The notes: generated by a model from the letters alone, not told the origin. A DNA stretch of 64,000 nt from a bacterium (GCA_016703065.1 JADJCU010000005.1:186001-250000), one strand, 5' to 3'. Shown: positions 1 through 10,919, numbered from the stretch's first letter. Translations and numbers: made by a program.

Positions 1-2171
1 GAAGTGAATACGCTGATCGGAAATGGTGCCGAAATCATCATCTTGATTTCGCACCTGCAGAACTTGAACAACGAACTCGCCTTAATTCCGCTGCTGGACG
101 ACGTGGATGTGGTGATCGCCGGCGGCGGCGATGAGTTCCTTGCCAACGCGGGAGTCTCTCCGGTATATCCGGGGACGTCGTGAATCCGGCGCGTCCCTAT
201 CCGATGACGGCCAACGACATCAACGGTGATCCAGTGCAAGTGGTCACGACAACGGGCGAATATCGCTACATCGGACGTTTGGTTGTCGAGTTTGACAACG
301 CCGGCAATTTCGTCGCCGTGGATCCGGTTTCCAATCCAGTGTGCGTGCTGTCGAACACGATTGACGCGGTGAACGGCGTGAGCGAGGATCCGACTTGCGT
401 CACCAACATTATTACTCCAATTGACGCCTATATCACAGGTCTGGCCGCGAACGTGATCGCTGTTTCAGACGTGCCGCTCGACGGACGCCGCGCTTCGGTT
501 CGTACGATTGAATGCAACGAGGGCAATCTCTTTGCCGACGCGCTATTGTGGGAAGGTCAGCGCAAGGCCGCTGATTTTGGCGTTTGCACTCCCAACGTCG
601 CCTTCCAGAATGGCGGCGGAATGCGAAAGGACGCGATTATCCCGGCGGGCAATATTTCGGAACTGAACACCTATGAGATCGCGGCATTCGACAACGTTGT
701 TTCGATTACTCCGAATGTTCAGGCTTCGCAGTTCAAGGAAATGCTCGAAGCTTCGGTACGTTTAAGTCCGTCGCAGAGCGGCGGCTTCCTGCAAGTTGCG
801 GGTTTCAAGTTCATGTTCGACCACTCGCGTCAGGCGCAAGTGTTGGACGCGAACTTCAACGTCGTGACCCCCGGACAGCGCGTGCGTGACGTCGTGCTTG
901 AAGACGGCACAGTGCTCGTGCGTTGCGGTGATGTGGTGCCGGGCGCGCCGGCTGTGTGCATCGCGACGAACAACTTCACGGCGGCTAATGGCGACGCGAT
1001 CCCCTTCCGCGCGCTTCCCAAAACTCTGATTGGCGTTTCATATCAGCAGGCTCTTTTCAACTACATCTCTGAGCCGACCGGCCTGAACGGCGTAATCTCG
1101 GGCGGCGAGTATCCCACCGCTCCGGGCGAATACCGCATCGTGCAGCGCACGCTCTCGCAGACCTTCACAAACGGCAACCCGGCGGCGGACTTTCATGCGC
1201 AGGCGACGGGCGATGCAATGACGGAGCTGGTCTCTGGTTTCGATCTTTATTTCTTCGGACCGAATACGCCGACTTCGGTAACGGGATCTTACACGCGCAC
1301 TCGTCCGGCCCTGGCGGACATTGATTACAATCTTCCCGCCGCGTGGGCAGTCGGCCGCTATTTCACGTTTGGAACGACTGCGAATGCTTCTTCATCTGTC
1401 TCTTTGAAGCTCTCGTTCAAGGCCTGCGAAGTCCCGACGGCGGTGTTGGCGGACCTGTCAAATCTGGTGGCGATTCGCACTCGTGACAATGGACTTACCT
1501 GGTTCGTGGAATCGGCTTCGACCGCCCTGATTGATCTCGGAAATGGCATATATTGCTTTGAGGTTTTCAATGTGACTGGCGGCATCGACGGCTTCTGGGG
1601 CATGGGCTTGGGCGACCGCGTGCTGCCTGTCGAATTGACGAGCTTTGACGCGAATGTTGTCAACGGCGAAGTTGCGCTGGCTTGGAGCACGGCTTCCGAG
1701 TCGAACATTGCGCGCTTCGAGTTGACGCGCAACGGCGACAAGATTGCTGAAGTCGTCGCGCAAAACAGCGCAACCGGTGCGAACTACAGCTACACGGATC
1801 GCCCTGAAGCTGGTCAGTACACCTATGAACTTTCCGAATTCACGCTGAACGGTGAGCACAACGCGCTCGGTTCAGTGTCTGTCGAGTTTAACGGCGATGT
1901 GGTAGTGAATGAGTACCGGCTCGGCGAGGCCTACCCAAATCCGTTCAACCCGCAGACGAACATCGACTTCGTGATTCCGAATTCTGAATACGTGAAGTTG
2001 CATGTCTTCAATCCGCTGGGTCAAATCGTGGCCACGTTGGTGAATGGTCAGCGCGAAGCGGGCAGCTACTCGGTACAATTCGATGCGTCGAACCTCACAA
2101 GTGGTATCTACTTCTATCGCCTTGAAGCCGGTTCATTCTCTGCGATGCGCAAGATGATGCTGGTGAAGTAA
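1..2171 (+). CDS. Secreted metallophosphatase/5'-nucleotidase-family protein with T9SS sorting domain (5' partial, frameshifted)
   Basis: The gene enters from the left edge. Frame 1 (1-183) encodes the end of a metallophosphatase domain (SHLQ..., then DVVIAGGGDEFLAN) and stops at TGA 181-183. The homologous continuation (VNPARPYPM...YIGRLVVEFD) is in the frame starting at 180, so I read one gene with a missing G in 'tcg(g)tga'. Next come a 5'-nucleotidase C-terminal domain (about 180-900, with FQNGGGMRKD), an unassigned beta-rich region, an FN3-like segment after LPVELTSF, and the sorting domain (YPNPFNPQTNIDF... to MMLVK). The metal-binding GHxH motif of classical 5'-nucleotidases appears here as GGGDEF. 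I recall this from a secreted subfamily but cannot verify it. The likely role is extracellular or cell-surface nucleotide or phosphoester hydrolysis. A strong hairpin follows the stop. Confidence 0.8.
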
Positions 2172-2209
2172 CCGACGTGTGCGTAACGCACAATCGACTT
2201 TCTGAACAA

Positions 2210-2238
2210 AGCGCCCCGGTCACAATGGCCGGGGCGCT
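2210..2238 (+). terminator. Intrinsic terminator after the 5'-nucleotidase-family gene
   Basis: A perfect 10-bp stem AGCGCCCCGG / CCGGGGCGCT encloses a 9-nt loop, 38 bases after the stop codon. There is no long U-tract, so it could also work for the convergent minus-strand permease gene. Confidence 0.75.
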
Positions 2239-2264
2239 TAGCTATGTCGAGGAATAGAACTTCC

Positions 2265-3599
2265 TCATCCCAATTCCGTCGCCAATCTACGTCTGAAGAT
2301 CATCACAGCTACTGTCGTCATTAGCGCGGCCATCCCAATACATATCCCGCATTCGAGTAAGATTCCCGCAATGCCCTGGTCTCTCCAGAAGACGTCATTG
2401 AAACCCTGCATCGCCCAGTAGACCGGCGTAACCTTGCTGACCAACTTGATCACATTCGGGAGCATGAAACTCGGAAACATCGCGCCGCCGATGGCCGACA
2501 TGCTCAAGATGATCACTACCTGCAATCCTCCGGCCTGCTCCTCCGTGCGGGACAGCGCCGAGATGACCAGGCCGACAGCGCTCATCGTCGCCGCAGTGAC
2601 AATGATCATCACGAGCATGGCGGGCAGATGATCCCAGATTTGCAGACTGAAGATTAGCCAGCCGTAGACCATCATCACGAACAGCTGGAAACTGCCCATA
2701 ATAATCGAATAGAGCAGTTTCGACAGGAGAATCTCGCCGGCCGAGGCACCCATGAGCAGCAGCCGTTGCGCAGTCCCTGAACGCATCTCGCGCAAAAGCG
2801 ATGCGGCAATCGCTCCCACGCCGAAGAGCATGAAAGTCACTGCGGTTCCGGCGGTCGTATGGGAAACGGCTGGGTTCACAACCTTTTCGCCAACAACTGC
2901 GGTGCGCTCAATCTTGTTGATCTTGTCAAAAGCAGCGCCCATGCTGAAACCGCCGCTGTCCGACGACCCAGTCGTTTCGCCGAGCAGCATGTCTTCCGGA
3001 AGCATGTCTCCAAACGTCATGCCGCTATCCGATAGATCGGTGTTGAAGTTCTTCTCAATGATCTGCGCAAGGTCCCGGTCGAAGCCCATCGTCGCCGAAG
3101 AGTCAAACATGCCGTTCAACATCGCCGACGGCATCAACATGGGAAACGTCTCAAACGACGTCTTTTGCAGGAGGCCAATCAGCACGCCTGTAGTTACCGG
3201 ATCGCGTGGGTCTTCCAGAATATGCGCGCGCAGTTCGCCGCTCTTAACACCATCCGTGAATGCTGCGGGGATAATCAGAGCTGCGGAGTAGTCGCCTTTC
3301 TTGACGAGCGCAACCGCGCGAGTGCTGTCGAGCTTGGTCGAGTCTTTGCCAATGGTCTGGATGAGCTTCAACTCGCCAAGTCTGTCCAGCGACTGAACAA
3401 GTTTGGCGCCTGCTCTTCCCGAATCTTGATTGACCGCCAGAACACGCAACTCGGAAAGCGCCTCCTTTCCTTGACCTCCAAATACGAATCCGAAGACCAG
3501 GATCATCACCATCGGCACGATAAAAGTCAGGCCAATCGCGACGGGATCGGTTACAAAGATCGAGAAATCTTTCCGCGCCAGATACCAGATTCTCTTCAT
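2265..3599 (-). CDS. ABC-2 type transporter permease
   Basis: 444 aa. This is the membrane subunit of an ABC exporter. An N-terminal transmembrane helix (residues about 20-42, after the RKDFSIFVTDP leader typical of ABC-2 permeases) is followed by a roughly 200-residue extracytoplasmic domain. Five to six further hydrophobic segments run from residue about 250 to the end. This topology matches the ABC2_membrane_3 family, which exports drugs, Na+ or polysaccharide-type substrates; the substrate is not readable here. The start ATG (3597-3599) overlaps the stop of the upstream ATPase gene as ATGA, indicating translational coupling. I infer that it works as a homodimer with the adjacent ATPase. 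Confidence 0.88.
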   Translation of the reverse strand: MKRIWYLARKDFSIFVTDPVAIGLTFIVPMVMILVFGFVFGGQGKEALSELRVLAVNQDSGRAGAKLVQSLDRLGELKLIQTIGKDSTKLDSTRAVALVKKGDYSAALIIPAAFTDGVKSGELRAHILEDPRDPVTTGVLIGLLQKTSFETFPMLMPSAMLNGMFDSSATMGFDRDLAQIIEKNFNTDLSDSGMTFGDMLPEDMLLGETTGSSDSGGFSMGAAFDKINKIERTAVVGEKVVNPAVSHTTAGTAVTFMLFGVGAIAASLLREMRSGTAQRLLLMGASAGEILLSKLLYSIIMGSFQLFVMMVYGWLIFSLQIWDHLPAMLVMIIVTAATMSAVGLVISALSRTEEQAGGLQVVIILSMSAIGGAMFPSFMLPNVIKLVSKVTPVYWAMQGFNDVFWRDQGIAGILLECGICIGMAALMTTVAVMIFRRRLATELG

Positions 3600-4503
3600 G
3601 CGTCGCGCAGCTCCCGTCCGGTGAGTTCAAGAAAGAGCATCTCAAGATTTGGCGACACAACCTCTACACGCTGAGCGCCGCGAAAATCCGCCAACAGGGC
3701 CAGTATGCTGGCAAGCGCCTCGGGCACAGAGGGAATATACTCCACCCGCATCCCGGATCGCTTACAATCGACTCCGGGTATCTCCGGAGCGACGTCATCT
3801 TCACTGCGTAGAATCAGCCTCACAAACCTCGGAGTCTTGACCAACCGCACTAACTCATCCAGCGAACCGACGCCTAACAGCTTTCCGTGGTCAAGAATGG
3901 CGATCGTGCGGCAGAGCCGCTCGGCTTCTTCCATATAGTGGGTTGTGTAAAGGATCGTCATCCCGAATGGAGTTCTTCGAGCAGGTCAAAAATTCCGGCC
4001 CGTGATCGCGGATCCACACCGACGGTAGGTTCGTCAAGCAGCAGCACGCGCGGTTCGCTGAGCAGTGCGACACCAAGATTGAGACGCCGTTTCATACCGC
4101 CGGAGAACGTCTTCACTCGTGACTTGCGACGGTCCGTCAAGCCAATCTGATCGAGAATTCGGTCGATCCGGCGATGCAGTTCGGCGCCCTGAACGCCGCG
4201 TAGTTTGCCGAAGAGTTCGAGGTTGCCTTGGGCCGTAAGCATATCGTACAACGCGATATCCTGCGGGACAATCCCCATCGCGAACGGGATTTGCCAGCGC
4301 TCGAGTCTACTGTCCAATATGCGCAGGTCGCCCTGATCTGGACTCAAAAGTCCGCACAGAATGCGCATGAACGTCGTCTTCCCCGCTCCATTTGGCCCGA
4401 GGAGGCCAAAGAAATCTCCCTGTCGGATCGACAGGGAGACATCGTCGAGCGCGCGCACTTCGGCGAATGACTTGGAGATATTGCGGGCTTCTATTGCGTT
4501 CAT
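3596..4503 (-). CDS. ABC transporter ATP-binding protein (single-base frameshift near 3962)
   Basis: Partner of the downstream permease. The first part has Walker A (GPNGAGKTT), Q-loop (VPQDIALY), signature (FSGGMKRR), Walker B (RVLLLDEP) and D-loop (GVDPRSR), then stops after LLEELHSG at about 3958. The second part continues in another frame with the H-loop (ILYTTHYMEEAERL) and a C-terminal extension. Neither half can be a complete ATPase. Restoring one G to the GGG run just before ATGACG rejoins them as LHSGMTILYTTH, so I read one gene of about 300 aa. The alternative is two coupled ORFs overlapping at ATGA. I chose ATG 4503, one base after the upstream stop TAA, with GGAGGT 13 nt upstream, over the upstream in-frame ATG at 4536. 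Confidence 0.85.
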
Positions 4504-4504
4504 A

Positions 4505-5956
4505 TTATCGACGTTTACCTCCGAGCAAGCCGCCAAGTAATCCGCGTATTAACGAGCGTCCCGCCTGCGAAGCTGCTGCACGGGCGGCGGATTTCATAAC
4601 GGAAGTCATGACATCATCAGGCTGTCTGCTTGCAGTTGTGCGCGCCTTTCGTGCTTCCTCTGCGGGTGGGGATGATGCCGCGTGGTCCGCCTTGGCCTTG
4701 AGCATTTCGTAAGCGGATTCGCGGTCCACCGTCTTCTCGTAGACTCCGGCGACTACCGAGCCTTGCAGAATGGCAAGGCGCTCGTTTGCTTCGATTGGTC
4801 CAATGCGTGATGCCGGCGGGCGAATGAAGGCGCGTTCCGCAGGAACCGGCGCGCCCTTCTCATCGAGGAAACTGATAATGGCTTCGCCGATTGAGAGTTC
4901 GGGAATAGCCTTTTCCAGATCGAGACCGGGATTTTCCCGGAACGTGTCGGCCGCTGCCTTGAGTTTCTTCTGTTCGTTGGGAGTGAAAGCGCGCAACGCG
5001 TGCTGTACGCGATTACCAAGCTGACTGAGCACCTTTTCCGGTATGTCGAGCGGATGCTGTGTGACGAAGAAGACGCCAACACCTTTGGAGCGGATTAGCC
5101 TGACAACCTGTTCAATCTTGTCGAGCAGGGCGTCCGGCGCGTCTTCAAACAGCAAGTGGGCCTCGTCGAAAAAGAAAACGAGTTTAGGTTTGTCGACATC
5201 ACCAACCTCGGGCAGATTCTCAAATAGTTCGGAAAGCATCCACAAGAGGAAGGTTGCATAGACTTTTGGCGCCCGAACAAGCTGTTCCGCGTGCAGAACA
5301 CTGACGACTCCATTCCCGTTGGTATCGGTTTGCAACAGGTCGCCCAATTCGAACGCGGGCTCTCCGAAGAATTGGTCTCCTCCCTGCTCTTCGAGCGTCA
5401 ACAGCGCGCGTTGAATCGCGCCGATACTTGCGGGGGACACGTTGCCGTACTCGGTTGTAAGCTCCTTGCGCTGATCCGCAACGTGACCAAGCATGGCGCG
5501 GAGGTCTTTCAGATCAAGCAAGAGCATGCCCTGATCGTCGGCATAGCTGAACACGATCTGCAGCACGCCGGCCTGCGTGTCATTGAGATTCAGAAGCCTT
5601 GCGAGCAGCAACGGACCCATTTCCGAAATCGTCGTGCGCACGGGATGTCCCTTCTGGCCGAAGACATCCCAGAGCAAGACCGAATTTGCCGAGAATGCGT
5701 GCTCCGTGATACCGAGTTGATCGAGACGCTTCTGGAATTTCTCCGATATTCGTCCGGCAGCCGCGATACCGGCGAGGTCGCCTTTCACGTCAGCCGCGAA
5801 GACCGGGATTCCTGCGCGTGATAGCTGCTCGGCGATAACCTGCAGTGTGACGGTCTTTCCGGTTCCGGTTGCTCCCGTCACAAGACCATGACGATTCAAC
5901 AGCTTGGGCAGTACGGAGATTTCTTTGCCTTGTGCGACGGCGATAGGTAGTGACAC
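4505..5956 (-). CDS. HerA-like helicase/ATPase, DUF853 family
   Basis: 483 aa cytoplasmic P-loop ATPase. Walker A is GATGTGKT (residues about 27-34) and Walker B is LVFFFDEAHLLF. The FAADVKGDLAGIA segment is characteristic of the DUF853/YjgR group of HerA-like ATPases, and the length matches that family. The C-terminus ends in a low-complexity Gly/Leu/Arg tail (LLGGLLGGKRR). The physiological substrate of this family is not established; relatives translocate DNA. The stop codon lies one base before the chosen ATPase start, so the three genes from 5956 down to 2265 probably form one transcript. The functional reason for grouping it with an ABC exporter is unclear. Confidence 0.88.
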   Translation of the reverse strand: MSLPIAVAQGKEISVLPKLLNRHGLVTGATGTGKTVTLQVIAEQLSRAGIPVFAADVKGDLAGIAAAGRISEKFQKRLDQLGITEHAFSANSVLLWDVFGQKGHPVRTTISEMGPLLLARLLNLNDTQAGVLQIVFSYADDQGMLLLDLKDLRAMLGHVADQRKELTTEYGNVSPASIGAIQRALLTLEEQGGDQFFGEPAFELGDLLQTDTNGNGVVSVLHAEQLVRAPKVYATFLLWMLSELFENLPEVGDVDKPKLVFFFDEAHLLFEDAPDALLDKIEQVVRLIRSKGVGVFFVTQHPLDIPEKVLSQLGNRVQHALRAFTPNEQKKLKAAADTFRENPGLDLEKAIPELSIGEAIISFLDEKGAPVPAERAFIRPPASRIGPIEANERLAILQGSVVAGVYEKTVDRESAYEMLKAKADHAASSPPAEEARKARTTASRQPDDVMTSVMKSAARAAASQAGRSLIRGLLGGLLGGKRR

Positions 5957-6019
5957 GATTGTGAGTAGAGAGTAATGCGGGAGAGCGGTGATTGAAACGG
6001 TTTGCCGGTCAAACCAACA

Positions 6020-7124
6020 TCAGGAATCGGTGTCACCGGATGGCGCAGACATTCCGGTCGCAGTTTTGGATTCCCAGATTGTGCGGCCCGCACGGTCGAT
6101 ATAGCCCCACTTGCCGCCGGGCCACGCGACACGTGCGATGCCATTCTTGAAAGCGTCGGCGACATTGTAGTTGATATTGATCGCCAGCTTGTCACCTGCA
6201 TCGATATAGCCCCAGCCGTTTCCGATGCGCACAGCCGCGAAACCTTCACTGAAGTCGAAGGCCGCCTCATACTTCGGTGGAATGACAAACTTCCCGGAGC
6301 GATCGGCGAAGCCCCATTTGCCGTTGAGTTCAAAGCGGATCAGCCCTTCTGATGGCGTTTCAGCATGAAGCGTCTGCAAGCGGAACTGAATATTGCCGTT
6401 GCGATCAATCAGAGCGTAGTCCACATGCGGCAGCATGCCGATGCGCAAGCGCATAGCCATCAGCAAATTTGTCCGCCCAGACAAATTGCGGTCCCAGCAC
6501 CCAGTTGCCAGTCGTATCGATAAATCCCCACTTGTCGTTTTCGGCGACGCCTGCCAGACCTTCAGAGAATGCATGCACCTCATTGAAACGATGCGCGATA
6601 ATCAACTTGCCTGTCCGATCGACAAATCCGTACTTCTTCGTCGAATCCGGCACGGCGGCGAGGCCATGCGAAAAGGCCTGCGCCGTCTTGGAATACTGCG
6701 GCGGAATAACCATCGTACCGGAACGGTCGATGTATCCATATTTACGGTCAACACGTACTGCCGCAAGTCCATCAGCAAAGCGCCGCGCACGCTCATACTT
6801 CGGCTCCACTACCTCTTTGCCATTGACATCGACGTAGCCCCACATTTCATCTCGTTTAACACGGGCCAGCCCCTCCGTAAAGACATCGACAAAGGCATAT
6901 CTCGGCTCCACGACGACCTGTCCGGTTTCATCCATGAATCCCCAACGAGACGACTCGTTGATGATCGGGAAAAGCGACTTGTCCTGGGTCTGAATCGTTT
7001 GGCTTGTCGGAGCAGGCGACGGTTTGGCCGGTAGGGTAGCGGCAGGCTTTTCCGTTGTCTTGCAAGATAGCGCAATCGAAGCCATCAGGGTCAGTAGCAC
7101 AATTCTCGTGAGGGTCTTGGTCAT
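6020..7124 (-). CDS. WG-repeat lipoprotein (frameshift near 6455)
   Basis: The start is ATG 7124, preceded by AAGGA at 6-nt spacing. Upstream in-frame codons add nothing signal-like. The N-terminus MTKTLTRIVLLTLMASIALSC is a lipoprotein signal with a lipobox ending in Cys. The mature protein is a linker rich in Pro, Ala and Thr followed by about nine WG repeats (WGFMDETG, WGYVDVNG, YGYIDRSG, WGFIDTTG and so on). These repeats probably form a beta-propeller-like extracytoplasmic scaffold of unknown ligand. The frame breaks after FVWADKFADGYAL and resumes as RIGMLPHVDYALIDRNG. Removing one base in 'gcgcttgcgcatc' joins the two halves. The last three repeats are in the second frame, ending at 6020. 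Confidence 0.82.
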
Positions 7125-7429
7125 GGTTTTCCTTAAGTGTGGGTTCACAATGTAGGGAGTTTGGCGGGACGATGTCAAGCCCGTCCCTTCACAGGAGGAG
7201 AGGCATGTTTTGGCTTTCCAACCGCTCAGAAAATGAACACCTGAGTGTCAGTTGCATAAATATCACATAAAAATAGACTAACTATATCAGGTTTAGTTGT
7301 AGTCTGACAACCGAATCAGTGTAAATTGTTACTTAACTGAGTGCCAACTACACGAATAACGAACAATGAAACGTATATTGTGCTTAAGGACCGATTGAAA
7401 CTCTTCATCCAGATTCAGGGGAGAAGGCT
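7125..7429. other. Divergent intergenic region
   Basis: About 305 bases between the minus-strand WG lipoprotein and the plus-strand Cys-rich-repeat gene. It is AT-rich compared with its surroundings and must hold both promoters. I see no ORF or RNA gene and no -35/-10 pair I would defend. The plus-strand ribosome binding site is GGGGAGAAGG just before ATG 7430. Confidence 0.5.
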
Positions 7430-10400
7430 ATGAAAAAACTGTGGTTATGTTGTTGTATGTTAATGGTATTCGCGCTTGCTGCATGGGCGGCGGAAGGAAC
7501 CGTTGACAGTGCGCCGAAAACTGACGCGCAAAAAGTTGAAAAGAAAGCACTTTCGAGCTTGGACGCCGATCTGGCCCGAGTCGCGGAGCGTAAGGCCGCC
7601 CGCGAAGCCGAGCTGAACGCGATGTTCCCGCGCCACACTCCGGCGCCCGCGCCAGAGGCCGCTTCGAAGAAAGAACCTGTTCGCGATCCCAACCGCGGTC
7701 TTGATGATCCGATTGGCAGTTGTTGTTACTCGTATGGACCAGGCTATTACGATTGTTGGCCCGACGTGACCGAGTTTGAATGTCTCGAGTTGAACGCTGG
7801 GTTGCAATGGAACGAGGGCATGGATTGCAGTGTCTGTCCCACGACTCAATACGGCAGCTGCTGTTACGAGTACTTCGGGTATTACACCTGCTACACAAAT
7901 TTGTCCGAGGAAGATTGCTATCTGAACTACCTCGGCCAGACATGGACAGCGGACGGTACCTGCGATTCGTCGTGCTTGACCGTTTACGGTCGCTGCTGCT
8001 ACATGAACGATGGCTATTGCTACGACTACAGCAGTCAGGTCGAATGTGACTACTGGGGTGGTGTGTGGGCCGAAGGCCTGGCTTGCCAGGATGAGCCGTT
8101 GTGCTTCCCGGTTGGACGCTGCTGCTATGACTTCCCGCCGTACTGCTCGGATAACATCACCGAAATGGATTGTTTCAACTACTACGGCGGCGGTGGCGAA
8201 GGCCTCGGTGGTCGGGCGCCCGGCAGCCTTGACGATCCCATTTGGACCGAAGGTGCGACGTGCGCCGACGAGCCGACGTGTATTCCGCCGACGGGCCGCT
8301 GCTGCTACGACTACGACGGACAGTATTGCACAGATGTTACCGAATACGAGTGTTTGAACTACTACTGGCTTGGTGTTTGGACCGAAGGCGCTAATTGCAA
8401 TGACGGCTGCCCGGTACTCCCGACCGGCCGTTGCTGTTATAACAACCCGCCGTATTGCACTGACAACATCACGCAGGCGGGTTGCGGCTATCAGTTTGCG
8501 GGAACGTGGACTGAAGGCATGACCTGCGAAACCGAACCGCTGTGTCCGTTACCGACTGGCCGTTGCTGCTATGGTGTTCCGGCCAATCCGTCGTGCTCAG
8601 ATGTCACGGAAGCCGATTGCGCCCAGCTTGGTGGTCAGTGGGCGGTCAATTTCACGTGTGAAAATCCGTGCCCGATCATTGCGAACGCTCTGCGCGTGAT
8701 CACGGTCCCGGTCCCGCATTGGCTTGGCGTCTGCATCTCGGCGGATTGCCGTGGTGATCTATACTACACGAACTACGGGCTGGGCGTGCTCCACAAGATG
8801 AACGAGTTTGGCGCACTGCTCTCCTCAAATTCGATTGTCGATGCGTCAGGCAATGCTCGTTACATCGATGAAATGGGCTGGGATGAAGGCCGCCAGGTCT
8901 TCTGGGGCGGCGAACTGAATACCAATGCGATTTGGACGATTGACCGTGATGGTCTGGCCACCTACCAATTCCCGGGTATGGGCGGTTACGGCTTGACCGA
9001 CGGTTTGGATTTCGATCCGACGGACGGCACAGTCTGGCATTCGACCGACGTAAGCAGCGTGGTCACGCACTTCAGCTCGACGGGGCTTCTACTTGGCACG
9101 CTGACGCTTCTCGACGAGTTTAATAATCCGGAAGGCTCAATATCCGGCGTTGAGATGGGTGCTAACAATACGATCTGGGCCGGCGACAGCCCGATTGATG
9201 ACATTCGTCGCTGCGACAAGGTCACTGGTGCATTTGTGAGCCGCTTTGATGCTGGCCAGGTGCGCTGTGAAGGTATGGAGTGCGACGCAATCAACTTCGC
9301 TCCGCAGACGGTGCTATGGGTGAAGGACGCGTATAACAACACGGTTACGGCGTTCGAAATTGAAGCCGGAACGTGCGTTTGCTCTGAATTGCCCGACACG
9401 TGCGAATTCCCGTATCAAGAAGTCGATCACGGCGATCTGTCCGCGTGCAACTATCCGACGCTTGTGAACAATCCGGCGCATGCGCTCTCCGGCATCGCTT
9501 GGCTTGGCCCAATGGTTGACGGCGAAGTTGCTCCGCAGGCGTTGAATCAGGATCAGCTTCCGGAAGATGACGGTGTATTCTTCGTCGACCTGCCGTGGAA
9601 TCCGTGCCAGTGGGAAACCCTGCGCGTCGCGGTCACGGGTGGACAGGAATATGGCCGCTTTGCTGAATGCGGTGGCCGCCTCTACCTGAATGCATGGAAG
9701 GATGGCAATCTTGATGGAGACTTCTGTGATGAAATCCCGTGTCAGGATGTTCCGCCGATCATTAACGCCAGCGAGTGGATTGTTCAGGACATGCTGGTCA
9801 CGCCCGGTAGCTATGATATCCCGGTGCTCGATCCGGGCGTCCTCGATATGGGCCGCTATGACGGTGTCTTCCGGTTCCGTCTGACTTCGACGCCAGTTGG
9901 TCGCTATGGCTTCGGCCTTGCGGTATCGGCGGCGTGCACGGATCAGTGCGGTACGTTCGCCTTCGACATCCTGGGTGAAGTCGAAGATTATATCGTTGCC
10001 GACGGTCAGTTGGACGTCGAGCTTGCGCAGTTCGGTTTGGTCCCGGGTAACCGGAACGTGACCGTGAACTGGCAAACCGCTTCCGAAACCGACAATCATC
10101 ACTTCCTGATTCAGCGTGATGGTCAGGCGGTTGCCGAAGTTGCCACGCTGGGCAACACCGCTTCCGGACACGAATACACGTGGACGGACGGCCAGTTGAC
10201 GAACGGCACGGAATACACGTATTCGTTGATCGCGGTTGATGTCAACGGCGCACAGGAAGTCTTGGCGACGCAGTCGGCGACGCCTCGCTCCGAAGCCGGC
10301 GTTATCACGGAATACGCGCTGCATCAGAACTACCCGAACCCGTTCAACCCGACGACGACGATTCGCTTTGATCTCGTCGAAGGCGGATTCACATCGCTCC

Positions 10401-10570
10401 GGGTGTACAACATCCAGGGCCGTGAAGTTGCGACGTTGATCAACAGCGTCCAGTCCGCTGGTGCGCACACGGTGAACTTTGATGCCGCGGGCCTGCCGTC
10501 GGGTCTGTACATCTATCGACTTGAAGCGAACGGCTACTCGGCAGAGCATAAGATGCTCTTGTTGAAGTAA
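7430..10570 (+). CDS. Secreted protein with seven Cys-rich repeats, beta-propeller-like region, GEVED-type domain and T9SS sorting domain
   Basis: 1046 aa. The signal peptide is MKKLWLCCCMLMVFALAAWA. Residues about 96-420 hold seven tandem units of about 40 residues, each of the form G(R/S)CCY...C...(T/S)E..C......W.EG..C....C. The fourth unit carries a roughly 17-residue Gly-rich insertion. Residues about 425-650 look like an NHL/SMP-30-type propeller (repeated W-G/D-R and DGLDFDPTDGTVWHS). A segment around residue 850 ends GEVEDYIV, the hallmark of the secreted GEVED domain. An FN3-like domain and the sorting domain (YPNPFNPTTTIRF ... MLLLK) finish the protein. The pattern implies export by T9SS and many disulfides. 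No enzymatic motif is visible, so an adhesive or structural role is inferred. Confidence 0.85.
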   Translation: MKKLWLCCCMLMVFALAAWAAEGTVDSAPKTDAQKVEKKALSSLDADLARVAERKAAREAELNAMFPRHTPAPAPEAASKKEPVRDPNRGLDDPIGSCCYSYGPGYYDCWPDVTEFECLELNAGLQWNEGMDCSVCPTTQYGSCCYEYFGYYTCYTNLSEEDCYLNYLGQTWTADGTCDSSCLTVYGRCCYMNDGYCYDYSSQVECDYWGGVWAEGLACQDEPLCFPVGRCCYDFPPYCSDNITEMDCFNYYGGGGEGLGGRAPGSLDDPIWTEGATCADEPTCIPPTGRCCYDYDGQYCTDVTEYECLNYYWLGVWTEGANCNDGCPVLPTGRCCYNNPPYCTDNITQAGCGYQFAGTWTEGMTCETEPLCPLPTGRCCYGVPANPSCSDVTEADCAQLGGQWAVNFTCENPCPIIANALRVITVPVPHWLGVCISADCRGDLYYTNYGLGVLHKMNEFGALLSSNSIVDASGNARYIDEMGWDEGRQVFWGGELNTNAIWTIDRDGLATYQFPGMGGYGLTDGLDFDPTDGTVWHSTDVSSVVTHFSSTGLLLGTLTLLDEFNNPEGSISGVEMGANNTIWAGDSPIDDIRRCDKVTGAFVSRFDAGQVRCEGMECDAINFAPQTVLWVKDAYNNTVTAFEIEAGTCVCSELPDTCEFPYQEVDHGDLSACNYPTLVNNPAHALSGIAWLGPMVDGEVAPQALNQDQLPEDDGVFFVDLPWNPCQWETLRVAVTGGQEYGRFAECGGRLYLNAWKDGNLDGDFCDEIPCQDVPPIINASEWIVQDMLVTPGSYDIPVLDPGVLDMGRYDGVFRFRLTSTPVGRYGFGLAVSAACTDQCGTFAFDILGEVEDYIVADGQLDVELAQFGLVPGNRNVTVNWQTASETDNHHFLIQRDGQAVAEVATLGNTASGHEYTWTDGQLTNGTEYTYSLIAVDVNGAQEVLATQSATPRSEAGVITEYALHQNYPNPFNPTTTIRFDLVEGGFTSLRVYNIQGREVATLINSVQSAGAHTVNFDAAGLPSGLYIYRLEANGYSAEHKMLLLK

Positions 10571-10589
10571 TGGTCCGGTCAGTTTGACC

Positions 10590-10621
10590 AAACGGGGCGG
10601 TCCTTGAGGGCCGCCCCGTTT
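10590..10621 (+). terminator. Intrinsic terminator after the Cys-rich-repeat gene
   Basis: AAACGGGGCGG pairs with CCGCCCCGTTT around a short loop (TCCTTGAGGG, which itself can pair further). It is followed by CTTTTT on the plus strand. Confidence 0.88.
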
Positions 10622-10919
10622 CTTTTTCCCTCTGCTCAAGATCGAAGTGCGCATGACATACCCATGCGAGCGAACCAATGTAACAACAAAGCCAGCACTT
10701 GAGATCGCAAACTCAACGCCCAACAGGACTAAATACTTGGGCTCGGCGGTTGCGATGGTCTCTTTCTTCGATTTCCGTGCCGCAACCGAATCCCCTTCGT
10801 CTACATTGCGCCAAGTGCGGGTTGCTTGGCGCTATCGAAGTAGATTAGTAGAGTCCGGTATCCGCACGGAATACCGACTGGAAGAAGTAGACTGAATTTG
10901 ACGATGTAAGGAGAAGAGC

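Noticed and set aside
3596..4503. Programmed frameshift in the ABC ATPase
   Set aside because: There is no slippery heptamer or downstream structure. The break is a single-base loss in a G run like the others in the window.
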